64,000 bases of DNA from Bacillota bacterium (GCA_023406895.1 JAEXTV010000031.1:124001-188000); one strand, 5' to 3'; shown: positions 7,577-16,532, counted from the stretch's first letter. Notes: a model not told the origin generated them from the sequence alone. A program made the numbers and translations.

Positions 7577-8400
7577 ATCATGTCTTCGGAGAACTCCACA
7601 CGCTGGCCAAACACATCTTTGATGGTTTCAATGATGCGCGCGTCAATAAAACGCTCTTTATTATGAACGATAATGGACAGCGGTGCCATGTTCACCAGCG
7701 CGCTCAGCAGCGCGTCGTCTTTATCCATGCTTTGGCTTGTGTATTGGCACTTCAAAAGGCAGAGCCGGTCGTCCAGCAGTAAATACTGGCCGTTGCCGTC
7801 CACGCAAATGTGAACCTTGCGCACACGCGGTATCCGTATTTTAACAAACAGCCGCAGAATTTCAACGAATTCTACGTATTCGCGTTTTCTGACGTATTCC
7901 TCCACGCACAGCGCGAGCTCCTTTTCCCAGGTCTCAAGGTAATCCTTCATACGAAACCGCATGAAGCCCTCAAGCATCACGGTGTCTGCTTCATTCTGCG
8001 CGAGCATATCCGAAAGCCGCTGTTTCACTTCGATCTTGCACATAGCGACCTCGTTTTTTTGCCCTGATGTGCCGTACCATAACCTCTTTAAGGCTTTCAC
8101 GAGTATGTCGCACTGCTCTTTTTCCGAAAGAAAATAGTAGTCCTGCTTTAAAAGCTTCACCATATGGCGAATCTGCAGGTTTTCCACGATGATGTCGGCG
8201 AGTATCGCGCAAAGTATCGTACGCTCTTTGTCAGCGCAGTGATCACTGTCGGAAAGACAGACACTGGCAATGCGTCCGTCCGATCCGTCCATCTCATTTA
8301 TGCTGACCATGCAGCCCTGCCGCGTCGCGTCGTGCATCCTGTTTGTGATGAGCGGTGCAAGCTCTAGGCCCTGATCTTCAATTCCAATTACGATATCCAA
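7573..8400 (-). CDS. ytxC: Sporulation protein YtxC-like
   Basis: The 275-residue protein carries the central family motif EGFMRFRMKDYLETWEKELAL, then the VRKREYVEFVEILRLFVKIR segment seen in YtxC proteins. It lacks a signal peptide or membrane segments. YtxC is widely conserved in endospore formers and annotated as a putative sporulation protein, without a known biochemical function. The start follows a candidate GGATGACGTG region. The gene is monocistronic on the minus strand and diverges from the hppA leader. Confidence 0.8.
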   Translation of the reverse strand: MDIVIGIEDQGLELAPLITNRMHDATRQGCMVSINEMDGSDGRIASVCLSDSDHCADKERTILCAILADIIVENLQIRHMVKLLKQDYYFLSEKEQCDILVKALKRLWYGTSGQKNEVAMCKIEVKQRLSDMLAQNEADTVMLEGFMRFRMKDYLETWEKELALCVEEYVRKREYVEFVEILRLFVKIRIPRVRKVHICVDGNGQYLLLDDRLCLLKCQYTSQSMDKDDALLSALVNMAPLSIIVHNKERFIDARIIETIKDVFGQRVEFSEDMI

Positions 8401-8688
8401 TTCACGTCATCCTTTTTTTCGGTTCTATATAATTTATGCCGTGCTGAAATAAACGTTTCTCACATTAATGTGTGCCTCGCAAGAAAAATAATCTCATTGT
8501 AATTTTTGTCATTTGGAGCATTGCCTTCGGTGATTAAAAAGATGCTGAGCGCCGATATTCGGGTTGCGTAAAGTGTAAATTACTTCCTTATAAAGGAAGC
8601 ATAGGTGGCAGGTTATTGCCGGATAATGCTTTCACGGCAAGAAAACTGATTTTACCCTGTTTTTCTGTTGGTTTTGACAAATTTACTG

Positions 8689-8716
8689 TTGACTTTTATG
8701 AAACAAGGTGTACCAT
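8689..8716 (+). promoter_or_regulatory. Candidate promoter of hppA (long leader)
   Basis: TTGACT (8689-8694) and TACCAT (8711-8716) are 16 bases apart. If used, the hppA transcript has a leader of about 290 bases, which contains the short ORF at 8911. The part of the 8401-9016 gap before this promoter shows only a small CTTCC/GGAAG hairpin near 8585-8600. Confidence 0.55.
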
Positions 8717-8910
8717 GTAAAATGGCGGAGGATTGGAAATATTATTTTAAATGTTATCTTAGAACTTGATTTTGAGACACTGAGACATAATCAAAAGAAA
8801 GCTTAAAGAGGATCAATCTCATCCACCATTGTTAAATACTATAGCCCGGAACAAGATGTCAATGTTTTGCCCCAGTAGTTTTTTGTATGCATTTTACAGG
8901 AGGTTACAGC

Positions 8911-8940
8911 ATGAACATGATGTTACTTGAGAGTGGATAA
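8911..8940 (+). CDS. Nine-residue upstream ORF in the hppA leader
   Basis: The ORF reads MNMMLLESG and stops at TAA. It is preceded by CAGGAGG with ideal spacing, a better ribosome-binding site than expected by chance. After its stop comes a hairpin (CAGTAAG at 8945-8951 with CTTACTG at 8985-8991, and an inner ACGG/CCGT), ending just before the hppA ribosome-binding site. That arrangement fits a leader peptide whose translation controls access to hppA. The peptide has no run of a single regulatory amino acid, so what it senses is unclear. It may instead be a chance ORF. Confidence 0.45.
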   Translation: MNMMLLESG

Positions 8941-9016
8941 CGCCACAGTAAGCACCATTAGCACGGCATCTCGTTACCGTTTTACTTACTGATAGAATAA
9001 CAAAAAGGAGAATACT

Positions 9017-11098
9017 ATGAGCAATAATCTACTTCTATTTGAAATCGTTGGCGTTATTATCTCTTTGCTCGCTTTTGCTGTAGCTGTGTATTTCTACTTT
9101 TGGATTAAAAAGCTTCCCAAAGGTACGGCTGATATGGAGCATATCGGGATGATGATCAAAAAGGGTGCGCGGGCATTCTTGAGCAGAGAGTATAAAACTC
9201 TCGTTTGGTTTGTTCTTGGTGCATGCATACTGATATTTCTGTTTCTTCCTGCACCGATATGGTCGACCACGGATATCACGCTCAACATTATGATGGCCAT
9301 TGCCTATGTAGCCGGTTCCGTGTTTTCTGCTTTGGCCGGAAAGATCGGTATTGAAGTGGCTACCATCGCCAACGTCAAAACTGCGGTCGCAGCCAAAGAC
9401 GGTATCAAGAAAGCTTTTGCCTCGGGTTTCCGCGGCGGCGCCGTCATGGGTATGGCCGTTGTGGGATCGGCGCTGCTTGGCTGCTCCCTGCTGCTTTTAA
9501 TCACGAACAGCGAAAATGCCGTGCTCGGCTTCTCGTTTGGCGCATCCACACTGGCTCTCTTCGCGAAAGCGGGCGGCGGTATCTACACCAAAACGGCGGA
9601 TATTTCGGCTGACATTGTCGGTAAAGTGGAACTTGGCCTTGAAGAAGACGACCCGAGAAACCCTGCCGTTATCGCTGATAACGTGGGCGACAACGTGGGT
9701 GACGTGGCCGGCATGGGCGCTGACCTTTTTGATTCCAACGTGGCGGCGTTTGCGGCGGCTTCAATTATCGGCGTGATACTGCACAGAGTTGACATGGTGC
9801 TTTGCTACACCGCTCTCGGCCTTTTGGCTTCCATCATCGGCGTGCTGATGGCCAGAATGGGCAAAAGCAACGATCCGGGCAAAGCCCTTAATATGAGCAC
9901 ATACATCACCACCGCATTGTACGCGGTGCTGACAGCAGGCGCTTCGCTGCTGTTCGGTTACGACTTCCGTTTCTGGGGCGCGACGTTTGTCGGTCTGCTC
10001 GTGGGCGTTATTATCGGTCTTGCAACCGACTACTTCACAAACGACTTACGCAAGCCCGTTCAGCATGTGGCCAAAGCCAGCCAATCGGGCCCGGCGTTTA
10101 CGGTGCTCAGCGGCGTAGCATATGGCTTTAAGAGCGCGCTGCCTTCGTTGATCGGTATCGGCGCGTCGGCGGCTATCGCGTATTTCCTCTGCTATCCGAT
10201 GGGTGCGACTCCCGAAGAGAGCGTACAATATGCCATGTTCGGCATTTCGATGGCGGCGCTCGGCATGCTGTCAATCGTCGGCATGATTGTGTCGAATGAC
10301 GCGTTTGGCCCGATTGTGGACAATGCCCGCGGTCTTGCCGAAATGGGTGGCCTTGGTGACGATGTTATCAGAATCACGGACGACCTTGACTCAGCCGGCA
10401 ACACCGTCAAAGCAATCACGAAAGGCTTTTCCATCAGCGCAGCGGGTTTAACGGTTATCGCGTTGCTCGCATCTTTCCTTGAAATTGCGAAAGCGAACAA
10501 CACGGGTATCACGGGCTTTGACATTATGAACCCGCTTGTGTTCTTCGGTCTTCTTGTTGGTCTGGGAATTCCTGCTATGTTCTCAGCGATGCTGATTATG
10601 GGCGTGGATAAAAACGCTCAGCGCATGGTGGCGGAAATCCACAGACAGTTCAACGAAATCCCCGGGCTTAAAGAGGGCAAAGAAGGCGTACACCCCGAGT
10701 ATGAGAAGTGCATTGACATTGCCACCAGAGGCGCGCTTCGCGAGCTTGCTCCGGCCGGTTTGATGACAATTGTCGTGACACTCGCTGTCGGCTTCCTCGG
10801 CGGCATCTCGGCAATCGGCGGCTTCCTCGTGGGCAATATCGCTTCCGGTCTGCTGCTCGCCCTGTTCATGTCGAACTCGGGCGGCACATGGGACAACGCG
10901 AAGAAATACATTGAAGCGGGCAACTTCGGCGGCAAGGGCAGCATTGCTCACAAAGCCGGCGTTATCGGCGACATGATCGGCGATCCGTTCAAAGATACGG
11001 CAGGTCCTTCGATCAACACGCAGATCACCGTGGTTTCGCTCGTAGCGAACCTGACAGCTGTGCTTTTCAGCACCGTGTCCCTGTTTGGTATGCTTTGA
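9017..11098 (+). CDS. hppA: Membrane-bound pyrophosphatase, predicted K+-independent H+ pump
   Basis: The 693-residue integral membrane protein has about 16 helices and couples PPi hydrolysis to ion export. The catalytic loop DDPRNPAVIADNVGDNVGDVAG is at about residues 211-232, and further acidic loops occur near the C terminus (GDMIGDPFKDTAGPS). In the potassium-specificity loop the sequence is GNTVKAITKGF, with Lys465 and Thr468 where K+-dependent enzymes have Ala and Ala. By the known family rule this marks a K+-independent enzyme, most of which pump protons. AAAAAGGAG precedes the ATG. The gene stands alone between a long leader and a strong terminator. Confidence 0.96.
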   Translation: MSNNLLLFEIVGVIISLLAFAVAVYFYFWIKKLPKGTADMEHIGMMIKKGARAFLSREYKTLVWFVLGACILIFLFLPAPIWSTTDITLNIMMAIAYVAGSVFSALAGKIGIEVATIANVKTAVAAKDGIKKAFASGFRGGAVMGMAVVGSALLGCSLLLLITNSENAVLGFSFGASTLALFAKAGGGIYTKTADISADIVGKVELGLEEDDPRNPAVIADNVGDNVGDVAGMGADLFDSNVAAFAAASIIGVILHRVDMVLCYTALGLLASIIGVLMARMGKSNDPGKALNMSTYITTALYAVLTAGASLLFGYDFRFWGATFVGLLVGVIIGLATDYFTNDLRKPVQHVAKASQSGPAFTVLSGVAYGFKSALPSLIGIGASAAIAYFLCYPMGATPEESVQYAMFGISMAALGMLSIVGMIVSNDAFGPIVDNARGLAEMGGLGDDVIRITDDLDSAGNTVKAITKGFSISAAGLTVIALLASFLEIAKANNTGITGFDIMNPLVFFGLLVGLGIPAMFSAMLIMGVDKNAQRMVAEIHRQFNEIPGLKEGKEGVHPEYEKCIDIATRGALRELAPAGLMTIVVTLAVGFLGGISAIGGFLVGNIASGLLLALFMSNSGGTWDNAKKYIEAGNFGGKGSIAHKAGVIGDMIGDPFKDTAGPSINTQITVVSLVANLTAVLFSTVSLFGML

Positions 11099-11130
11099 TA
11101 ACAGAATAAATAGTAATCTCATAATCACAG

Positions 11131-11161
11131 ACAGCCGGCTGCATCATGCAGCCGGCTGTTT
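11131..11161 (+). terminator. Rho-independent terminator of hppA
   Basis: ACAGCCGGCTGCA and TGCAGCCGGCTGT form a perfect stem of about 13 base pairs with a minimal loop, about 30 bases after the hppA stop. The trailing T tract is short (TTTG), but the stem is very stable. Between here and 11434 no gene is apparent. Confidence 0.85.
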
Positions 11162-11434
11162 GCGTATACGAGCCGCAATACAAGACGATGACTCAATCAG
11201 ACTGCTCCATATGATTCAATGAAAACAAACACCCTTGAGCTGACTGGTGAAGGCATCGCTAAGCGGCAATCGGCCAAGTTATCAAATGGGCTTCATCTGC
11301 GGTGGATAGGCTGCCGCGAAGAGGACGTGATAAACCACGTCGAAAGCAACCATATATTATTATGAGTCGATGAAGACCTGCAGAGGTGGAAATTAAATCA
11401 TTTTTATACCCATTCAAGCGCTTTTCTCAAAAAA

Positions 11435-11463
11435 TTGCATGAGCGTGGGCTCTGTGATATGAT
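11435..11463 (+). promoter_or_regulatory. Sigma-A promoter of the second ABC exporter operon
   Basis: TTGCAT (11435-11440) and TATGAT (11458-11463) are 17 bases apart. Transcription would start near 11470, giving a short leader before the ATG at 11510. This also argues against starting the ATPase at the earlier in-frame ATG at 11435. Confidence 0.75.
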
Positions 11464-11509
11464 GGCAGCATTGGTGGAATCATTTATTACCATTTATAAA
11501 GGAGGGCGT

Positions 11510-12445
11510 ATGGCGCTGCTCGACATTCAGGACTTAAAAAAGTATTTTAAAAACATCAAAGCGGTAGACGGCATATCATTCAGTGTAGAAAAAGGGGATA
11601 TTTTCGGGCTGCTGGGCCCGAACGGCGCGGGTAAATCGACAACGATTTCGATGATCGCGACGCTTGCCGCACCCGATAGCGGGACGATTGAATTTAAAGG
11701 TGAGAATATCGCGAAAAGCCCGAGGGCAATACAGCAGTGCCTTGGGCTCGTGCCGCAGGAGATTGCATTGTACCCAAGTCTCTCGGGTATTGAAAATCTG
11801 CAGTTCTGGGGCAGAGCATACGGGCTTTCGGGCGCTAAGCTCAAAAAGCGCATCGATGAGGTGTCTGAAGTGATCGGTATCACCGACAGACTCAAGGACC
11901 GCGTCAAAAAATATTCAGGCGGCATGCAGCGGCGGCTCAACATCGGCGCGGCACTGCTTCACAATCCCGAATTTATCATTATGGACGAACCCACGGTGGG
12001 TATCGATCCGCAGTCGCGCAACCACATCCTTGATACGGTGAAGGCGCTGGCTGGGCAGGGTGCAACGATCATCTACACGAGCCACTACATGGAAGAGGTG
12101 GAGATGCTCTGCAACCGCGTGTGCATCATGGATGAGGGCAAAATCATCGCGGCGGGCACCAAGGACGAGATCACGTCATCACTTGGCGGCGGGTGCGAAT
12201 TGAGCCTGAAGCTTGCCAAGCCTGATGCGGCGCTCTGCGAAAAGCTTGCGGCGCTTCCCGAAGTGAAAAAACTCAGCGCGGAAGACGGCAATGTGTTGAT
12301 CGTTGCGGATGATGCTGATAAAGCCACACACGCTCTGCTCGATACGGTGAACAAAAGCCACGCGTCGCTGCTCTCCTTCGACACCAAAAAGCCAAGCCTT
12401 GAGACGGTGTTTTTAAACCTCACAGGCCGCGCCCTGAGGGACTGA
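11510..12445 (+). CDS. ABC transporter ATP-binding protein
   Basis: The 311-residue nucleotide-binding subunit has Walker A (GPNGAGKST), signature (YSGGMQRR), Walker B (FIIMDEPTVGID) and a canonical H-loop (TSHYMEEVE). The ATG at 11510 (MALLDIQDLKKYF) is preceded by AAAGGAGGG. The C-terminal region of about 80 residues after the ATPase fold is the usual extension of ABC-2-type exporters. It is the first of four closely spaced genes with two permeases, suggesting a heterodimeric exporter. Substrate is unknown. Confidence 0.94.
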   Translation: MALLDIQDLKKYFKNIKAVDGISFSVEKGDIFGLLGPNGAGKSTTISMIATLAAPDSGTIEFKGENIAKSPRAIQQCLGLVPQEIALYPSLSGIENLQFWGRAYGLSGAKLKKRIDEVSEVIGITDRLKDRVKKYSGGMQRRLNIGAALLHNPEFIIMDEPTVGIDPQSRNHILDTVKALAGQGATIIYTSHYMEEVEMLCNRVCIMDEGKIIAAGTKDEITSSLGGGCELSLKLAKPDAALCEKLAALPEVKKLSAEDGNVLIVADDADKATHALLDTVNKSHASLLSFDTKKPSLETVFLNLTGRALRD

Positions 12446-12448
12446 GCC

Positions 12449-13735
12449 ATGAGGATGACCGATATTATTGCAAAAGACCTGCGCGTGGTGCTTCGCAACC
12501 GCGTGGCATTGATATTTATATTCCTAATGCCCATTGTGCTGATTACGATATTGAGCTTTGCGCTGGGCGGCATGTTCACATCCGAAGGCGTATCGATTGG
12601 GCATTTGAACATTGCCGTGGTGGACTTTACAGATGACGATGAAGCGCAGGGGCTGCAGCAGATGGCATCTGCCAACGGCACAGGCGCTTTTGACTCCAAG
12701 GCGATGTCGCTGTATGCCGTGCTTGATTCGAAAGAGGTGGCCGCATTTTTAAGCTACACTGTGGCCGATGAACAGACGGCAAAGCAACAACTCGAAGATG
12801 GCAGTATCGATGCGGTCGTCACAATCCCCAAAGGGTTCACAATGGGCATCATGACGGCGATGACGGGCGGCGGCAGCCATCAGCAAATTGATGTGACGGG
12901 CGCCCAAAACAAAGCGATGCAGTCGGGCATCGTGGCCGGTATTGTCCGCGCGTACACGGATACACTCTCCGCGATGTCGGCAGACATCAAAATACTGATG
13001 GAAACGGCGCTGTCCGGCGGTATCGCGCAAGAGGCGATTGCGCAGCTGGATTTTGCGTCGTTCATGCAGAGCCTCTCGCAGCCCGGCGATATCAACGTGA
13101 CCATGCAGGGCATTGATGCGCGCAAGGCGCTCAGCAGCTTCTCGTACTATTCCATCGCCATTACGTGTATGTTTCTGCTGTATTCGGCGGGGCAGGGCAG
13201 CTCGTTTCTGCTGACGGAGAGTCAGGAGAAAACACTCGTGCGTTTAAGGGCAGCGGGCGTTTCGGTGAAAAAGCTGCTGCTCGGCAAATCCGTCGCGGTA
13301 TTTTTCCTCAGCATCATACAGCTCATCGTGCTGCTCGGGTTTTCGACGCTGGCCTTTGGCCTCGACTGGGGCAATCCGCTCGTGTTTATACTCATATCCG
13401 TCTGCGTCGCCGTCTCCATCACGGGGCTCGGCGTGCTGCTGATGGTGCTCGTGTACCGCGCGGGCAATCCGGCTGTGGGCAGTGTGTTCCAAAGCGTGAT
13501 CGCGCAGGTACTTGCGTTGTTCGGCGGCAGCTTTCTGCCGCTGGCCGTGCTGCATGCGTTCTTTTCAACCGTCGCGCTGTTCACGCCCAACGGCCTTGCT
13601 GTGATGGCGTATACGGGCAACGTATCGGGCGCGCCGCTGGCTGAGATACTGCCGTACCTCGGCGGCAGCGTGCTGATGGGCATTGTGCTCTATTGTCTGG
13701 GGCTGCTGCTGTTCCCCAAAGAAAGGAGGGCCTGA
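12449..13735 (+). CDS. ABC-2 type permease subunit 1
   Basis: The 428-residue permease has one N-terminal membrane helix (VALIFIFLMPIVLITILSFALGG). A large extracytoplasmic region of about 190 residues follows, then five helices near the C terminus, the YhgE/ABC2_membrane_3 arrangement. GAGGGA lies seven bases before the ATG, and the ATPase stop is only three bases upstream, so translation is probably coupled. The extracytoplasmic region contains EQTAKQQLEDGSIDAVVTIPKGF, a motif common in this permease family. It pairs with the next gene. Confidence 0.9.
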   Translation: MRMTDIIAKDLRVVLRNRVALIFIFLMPIVLITILSFALGGMFTSEGVSIGHLNIAVVDFTDDDEAQGLQQMASANGTGAFDSKAMSLYAVLDSKEVAAFLSYTVADEQTAKQQLEDGSIDAVVTIPKGFTMGIMTAMTGGGSHQQIDVTGAQNKAMQSGIVAGIVRAYTDTLSAMSADIKILMETALSGGIAQEAIAQLDFASFMQSLSQPGDINVTMQGIDARKALSSFSYYSIAITCMFLLYSAGQGSSFLLTESQEKTLVRLRAAGVSVKKLLLGKSVAVFFLSIIQLIVLLGFSTLAFGLDWGNPLVFILISVCVAVSITGLGVLLMVLVYRAGNPAVGSVFQSVIAQVLALFGGSFLPLAVLHAFFSTVALFTPNGLAVMAYTGNVSGAPLAEILPYLGGSVLMGIVLYCLGLLLFPKERRA

Positions 13736-13736
13736 T

Positions 13737-14909
13737 ATGTCCGCGATACTTTGGCTCAAATGGAAGCGCATGCGGCAGGATGTGACGATGTACGTGATCA
13801 TGACGTTTATGGCCCTGTTCTTAACGTTCATATTCGGCAACGCGATGTTCGGAGGCGGCGGCGCGCAGCGCGTGTATGTGGCGGATAGCGACGGCTCAGC
13901 GCTCTCCGCCGCGTTAATCGGCGCGTTTGATCCGGACGCGTACGCGCTGGAGGAGATGAGCGAAACGGACGCGCAGGCCGCCGTGGCCAAGGGCGAAGCG
14001 CTCGCGGCAATCGTGATCCCCGAGGGCTTTGAAGACGCCGCGCTCAAAGGCTCGGCAGAGGTGACCGTTCTGCGCACGGCGGACAGCGCCGACATTCTCA
14101 TGCTGCAAAGCGCGGTGAATTCGGCATACCGCAATGCTGTGCACGGCTTTAAGCTGCACGGCGCGCTGGCGGATACGCTAAAGCTCGCGAATATTGAAGC
14201 GCCGTCGCTCAGTGAGGTGCAGGCAAGCCTCGCGGCCGCATTGGAAAGCAAACCGGTGACGGTGAATTACACACTGCTCGCGGCGGACGATTACGACGAG
14301 AAGTTCGCGGAAAACATCCATTACATGATGGGCTTTAACATCTTCTTTGTGATGTTCAGCATCGTGTTCACACTCAGCAGCATACTCGAAGATAAAAAGC
14401 TGCATACGTGGAACCGCATCCGCATCTCTCCGCTCTCCACGCGCGCGGTGCTTGCGGGCAACTTTATTCCGGCTTATGCGGTGGGCCTGATCCAAATGGC
14501 AATCGTGCTGTTTTTCGGGCAGCTGCTGTTTGGCATCAATCTCGGCGCGGCGCTGCTGCCTGTGTTCGCGGTGTTTGCGGTGTTTGTGTTGGCGGCCACG
14601 TGCCTCGGGCTGCTGCTTGCCACCGTGTTTAAAGCGTACGAGCAGATGAACGCGGCGGTGCCCGTGATCATTGTGGGCACGAGCATGCTCGGCGGCTGCA
14701 TGTGGCCGCTGTCCATCGTGGGTTCCGATGTGCTGATCGGCATCGCGAAGGGCATGCCGCAATTCTGGGCGCTCGACGCGGCGGAGAACCTCGCGGTGAT
14801 GGGGGCGGGCTTTGGCGATATTGTGCTCAACATCGGCGTGCTTTTTGGCATGGCGCTTGTGTTGTTTGCGCTGAGCATGGTAATCTATAACAAAAAGCAG
14901 AGGGCGTGA
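13737..14909 (+). CDS. ABC-2 type permease subunit 2
   Basis: This permease of about 390 residues has the same layout as its neighbour: one N-terminal helix, a large outside domain with the family-type AAVAKGEALAAIVIPEGFE motif, then five helices. The ATG at 13737 overlaps the ribosome-binding region GAAAGGAGGG and follows the previous stop by one base. The two permeases are divergent paralogues, so a heterodimer is likely. The frame can be read from 13683, but that part lies inside the previous gene. Confidence 0.9.
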   Translation: MSAILWLKWKRMRQDVTMYVIMTFMALFLTFIFGNAMFGGGGAQRVYVADSDGSALSAALIGAFDPDAYALEEMSETDAQAAVAKGEALAAIVIPEGFEDAALKGSAEVTVLRTADSADILMLQSAVNSAYRNAVHGFKLHGALADTLKLANIEAPSLSEVQASLAAALESKPVTVNYTLLAADDYDEKFAENIHYMMGFNIFFVMFSIVFTLSSILEDKKLHTWNRIRISPLSTRAVLAGNFIPAYAVGLIQMAIVLFFGQLLFGINLGAALLPVFAVFAVFVLAATCLGLLLATVFKAYEQMNAAVPVIIVGTSMLGGCMWPLSIVGSDVLIGIAKGMPQFWALDAAENLAVMGAGFGDIVLNIGVLFGMALVLFALSMVIYNKKQRA

Positions 14910-15457
14910 TGAGTATGGACGACAGAATTCTTGAAACGGCAAACAAATACTTAAAGCTCGCGCAGGATGTGATGACGTTTGAAGCGGCGGAGCGCATTGA
15001 CGGTGAATTGCCGATTGACGTGCAGACCGCGCTTCTTCGCATTTACTACGCGAAAAAGCTCGAAGTGCGGCTGCAAAAGTGCGAAGCGCTGCTGACGGAT
15101 GAAACGGCGCAGGACGCGGTGGACGCGCTCGGCGCGGCGATGCAGGCGGTGGATGACGCAACGCTGGCCGCAATGGACTGTATTGAGGACTACAAGCGTG
15201 ACGACAGCAATTTTGAGCGCATGATGGATACCCTCTCAATGAGCACGCCCGCCGAGCGGGTAGAAGGGCAGCTCTTAAAGCTTTACAAGTGCGAGAGCAT
15301 CATCCGCGAGACGTATGAGTTTGCGTCGGCGCATTCGTACATGCTCACGCCGGAGGAATACATCGCCCAGCGCATGGACGTGGACATGGACGCGCTGACC
15401 GAGCTCCGGCAGTCGCTGCTCGATGAGATAAGCAAAATGATGGGGGAGACCGCATAG
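14909..15457 (+). CDS. Uncharacterised helical protein of an ABC exporter operon
   Basis: The 182-residue soluble protein is acidic and almost entirely predicted helix, with heptad-like stretches (ILETANKYLKLAQDVMTFEAAERI, VRLQKCEALLTDETAQDAV). No family was recognised and there is no signal peptide or metal motif. The ATG overlaps the stop of permease 2 (ATGA), which indicates translational coupling and a role tied to the exporter. A GTG three bases upstream is an alternative start. It ends the operon, before a terminator at 15531. Confidence 0.75.
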   Translation: MSMDDRILETANKYLKLAQDVMTFEAAERIDGELPIDVQTALLRIYYAKKLEVRLQKCEALLTDETAQDAVDALGAAMQAVDDATLAAMDCIEDYKRDDSNFERMMDTLSMSTPAERVEGQLLKLYKCESIIRETYEFASAHSYMLTPEEYIAQRMDVDMDALTELRQSLLDEISKMMGETA

Positions 15458-15530
15458 CCCAAGGTGATTATATTGCTCAATGAATGTTTCGGTGTCATTC
15501 TGAAGGTGCGTGCTGACGTTACAGCAACAC

Positions 15531-15559
15531 AAAGGGCAGCAGGAATGCTGCCTTTTTTA
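15531..15559 (+). terminator. Rho-independent terminator of the second ABC operon
   Basis: GGGCAGCA pairs with TGCTGCC around a short loop and is followed by TTTTTT. The element AAAGGGCAGCAG also begins both copies of the long direct repeat at 16132, so that repeat may have arisen from a copied terminator. Confidence 0.85.
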
Positions 15560-15651
15560 TGTCGCATAGGAGTGCGCAAATGCAGAAAAACGTCAGACTT
15601 GCATCGGAAATCCACCAATGATACTATATAACAAAAACGGAGATTTTCACC

Positions 15652-16110
15652 ATGGAGAACCGACTTAAAGGCTGCGCCGGCGTCAAAATTCTTATTGTTA
15701 CACTTATCTATTTGTTCGCGGCACTGATCGTTGATCAAAAGCTTGCGCCCATGTTTCGCATCGTACCCGACAAAAGCATTCTTTTAAACGCGCTCGGTAT
15801 CATAATTCTCACGCTTGGGCTTTTTGCCGATTTTGCCGCTTTGTCCGCCATGCGACGCGCGCGCGATGAGGGCAGGCTCGCGACAACAGGGCTGTACCGT
15901 ATTGTTCACGATCCGATGTACATGTCGCAGATCTTTCTCATTCTGCCCGGCGCCATGCTGATTGTGAATTCGTGGCTCGGGCTGACCACAATGATCCCGG
16001 CTTACTTGGCGTATAAGGTTTTCACGCGTAAGGAACACCGGGTGCTGAGGGAGACATTCGGGCAGGCCTACACAGAGTACGAGAAAACGATACTGATTCC
16101 GTTTTTGTAA
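15652..16110 (+). CDS. Isoprenylcysteine carboxyl methyltransferase family protein (PEMT/ICMT-like)
   Basis: The 152-residue membrane protein has four or five helices. It carries the C-terminal family signature GLYRIVHDPMYMSQIFLILPG, then KEHRVLRETFGQAYTEYEKT, which forms the SAM-binding region of PEMT/ICMT methyltransferases. Bacterial members are of unknown substrate, since bacteria rarely have prenylated CaaX proteins; lipids or small isoprenoids are possible. Start ATG 15652 has CGGAGATTTTCACC upstream, a usable ribosome-binding site. It is monocistronic. Confidence 0.85.
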   Translation: MENRLKGCAGVKILIVTLIYLFAALIVDQKLAPMFRIVPDKSILLNALGIIILTLGLFADFAALSAMRRARDEGRLATTGLYRIVHDPMYMSQIFLILPGAMLIVNSWLGLTTMIPAYLAYKVFTRKEHRVLRETFGQAYTEYEKTILIPFL

Positions 16111-16131
16111 AGCGATTTTATAGATTTTTGC

Positions 16132-16460
16132 AAACACAAAGGGCAGCAGAAATATTGTCTGCTCTCCATCAACTCATCGTGTCACTCTGAACGAGCGAAG
16201 CAAAGTGAAGAATCTGTTGACGTAGCAGCTTTTATCAGAACAGAGTCTTAGTCCGTCACAGCCTTCCTCATAATGACCGGAATAGTGCTTCTTTGAAAAC
16301 ACAAAGGGCAGCAGAGATATTGTCTGCTCTCCATCAACTCATCGTGTCATTCTGAACGAGCGAAGCGAAGTGAAGAATCTGTTGACGTAGCAGTCTTTAT
16401 CAGAACAGAGCCATCGTCCGGCTAGAAACCGTCTTCAGAATGACGGGACTAGTCAGTTTC
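16132..16460. repeat. Long imperfect direct repeat, two units of about 165 bp
   Basis: Unit 1 starts at 16132 and unit 2 at 16297. Both run through AAACACAAAGGGCAGCAG, CTGCTCTCCATCAACTC, GAACGAGCGAAGC and GAAGAATCTGTTGACG, with only scattered changes over the first 115 bases. The second part is more diverged. The TCATTCTGAACGAGCGAAG core resembles a dispersed intergenic repeat common in anaerobic Firmicutes. No ORF with a ribosome-binding site is present. Confidence 0.85.
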
Positions 16461-16471
16461 TCTTTTTAATG

Positions 16472-16504
16472 AAAAGCGCCGAATTCCGAGAACCGGCGCT
16501 TTTG
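16472..16504. terminator. Bidirectional terminator hairpin
   Basis: AAAAGCGCC pairs with GGCGCTTTT around a 14-base loop, with A and T runs on both sides. It lies just past the end of the minus-strand proline-rich gene and also downstream of the methyltransferase gene. Confidence 0.75.
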
Positions 16505-16532
16505 TTATGCCATGAGCCATGTTAAATGTCAA

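Noticed and set aside
8401..8690. Known riboswitch upstream of hppA
   Set aside because: No conserved core of purine, SAM, c-di-GMP, magnesium or fluoride riboswitches was recognised; only a small hairpin and a candidate promoter.
14178..15239. 353-codon minus-strand frame opposite the second ABC permease
   Set aside because: Antisense to a well-supported permease and its coupled gene; His/Arg-rich with no ribosome-binding site.
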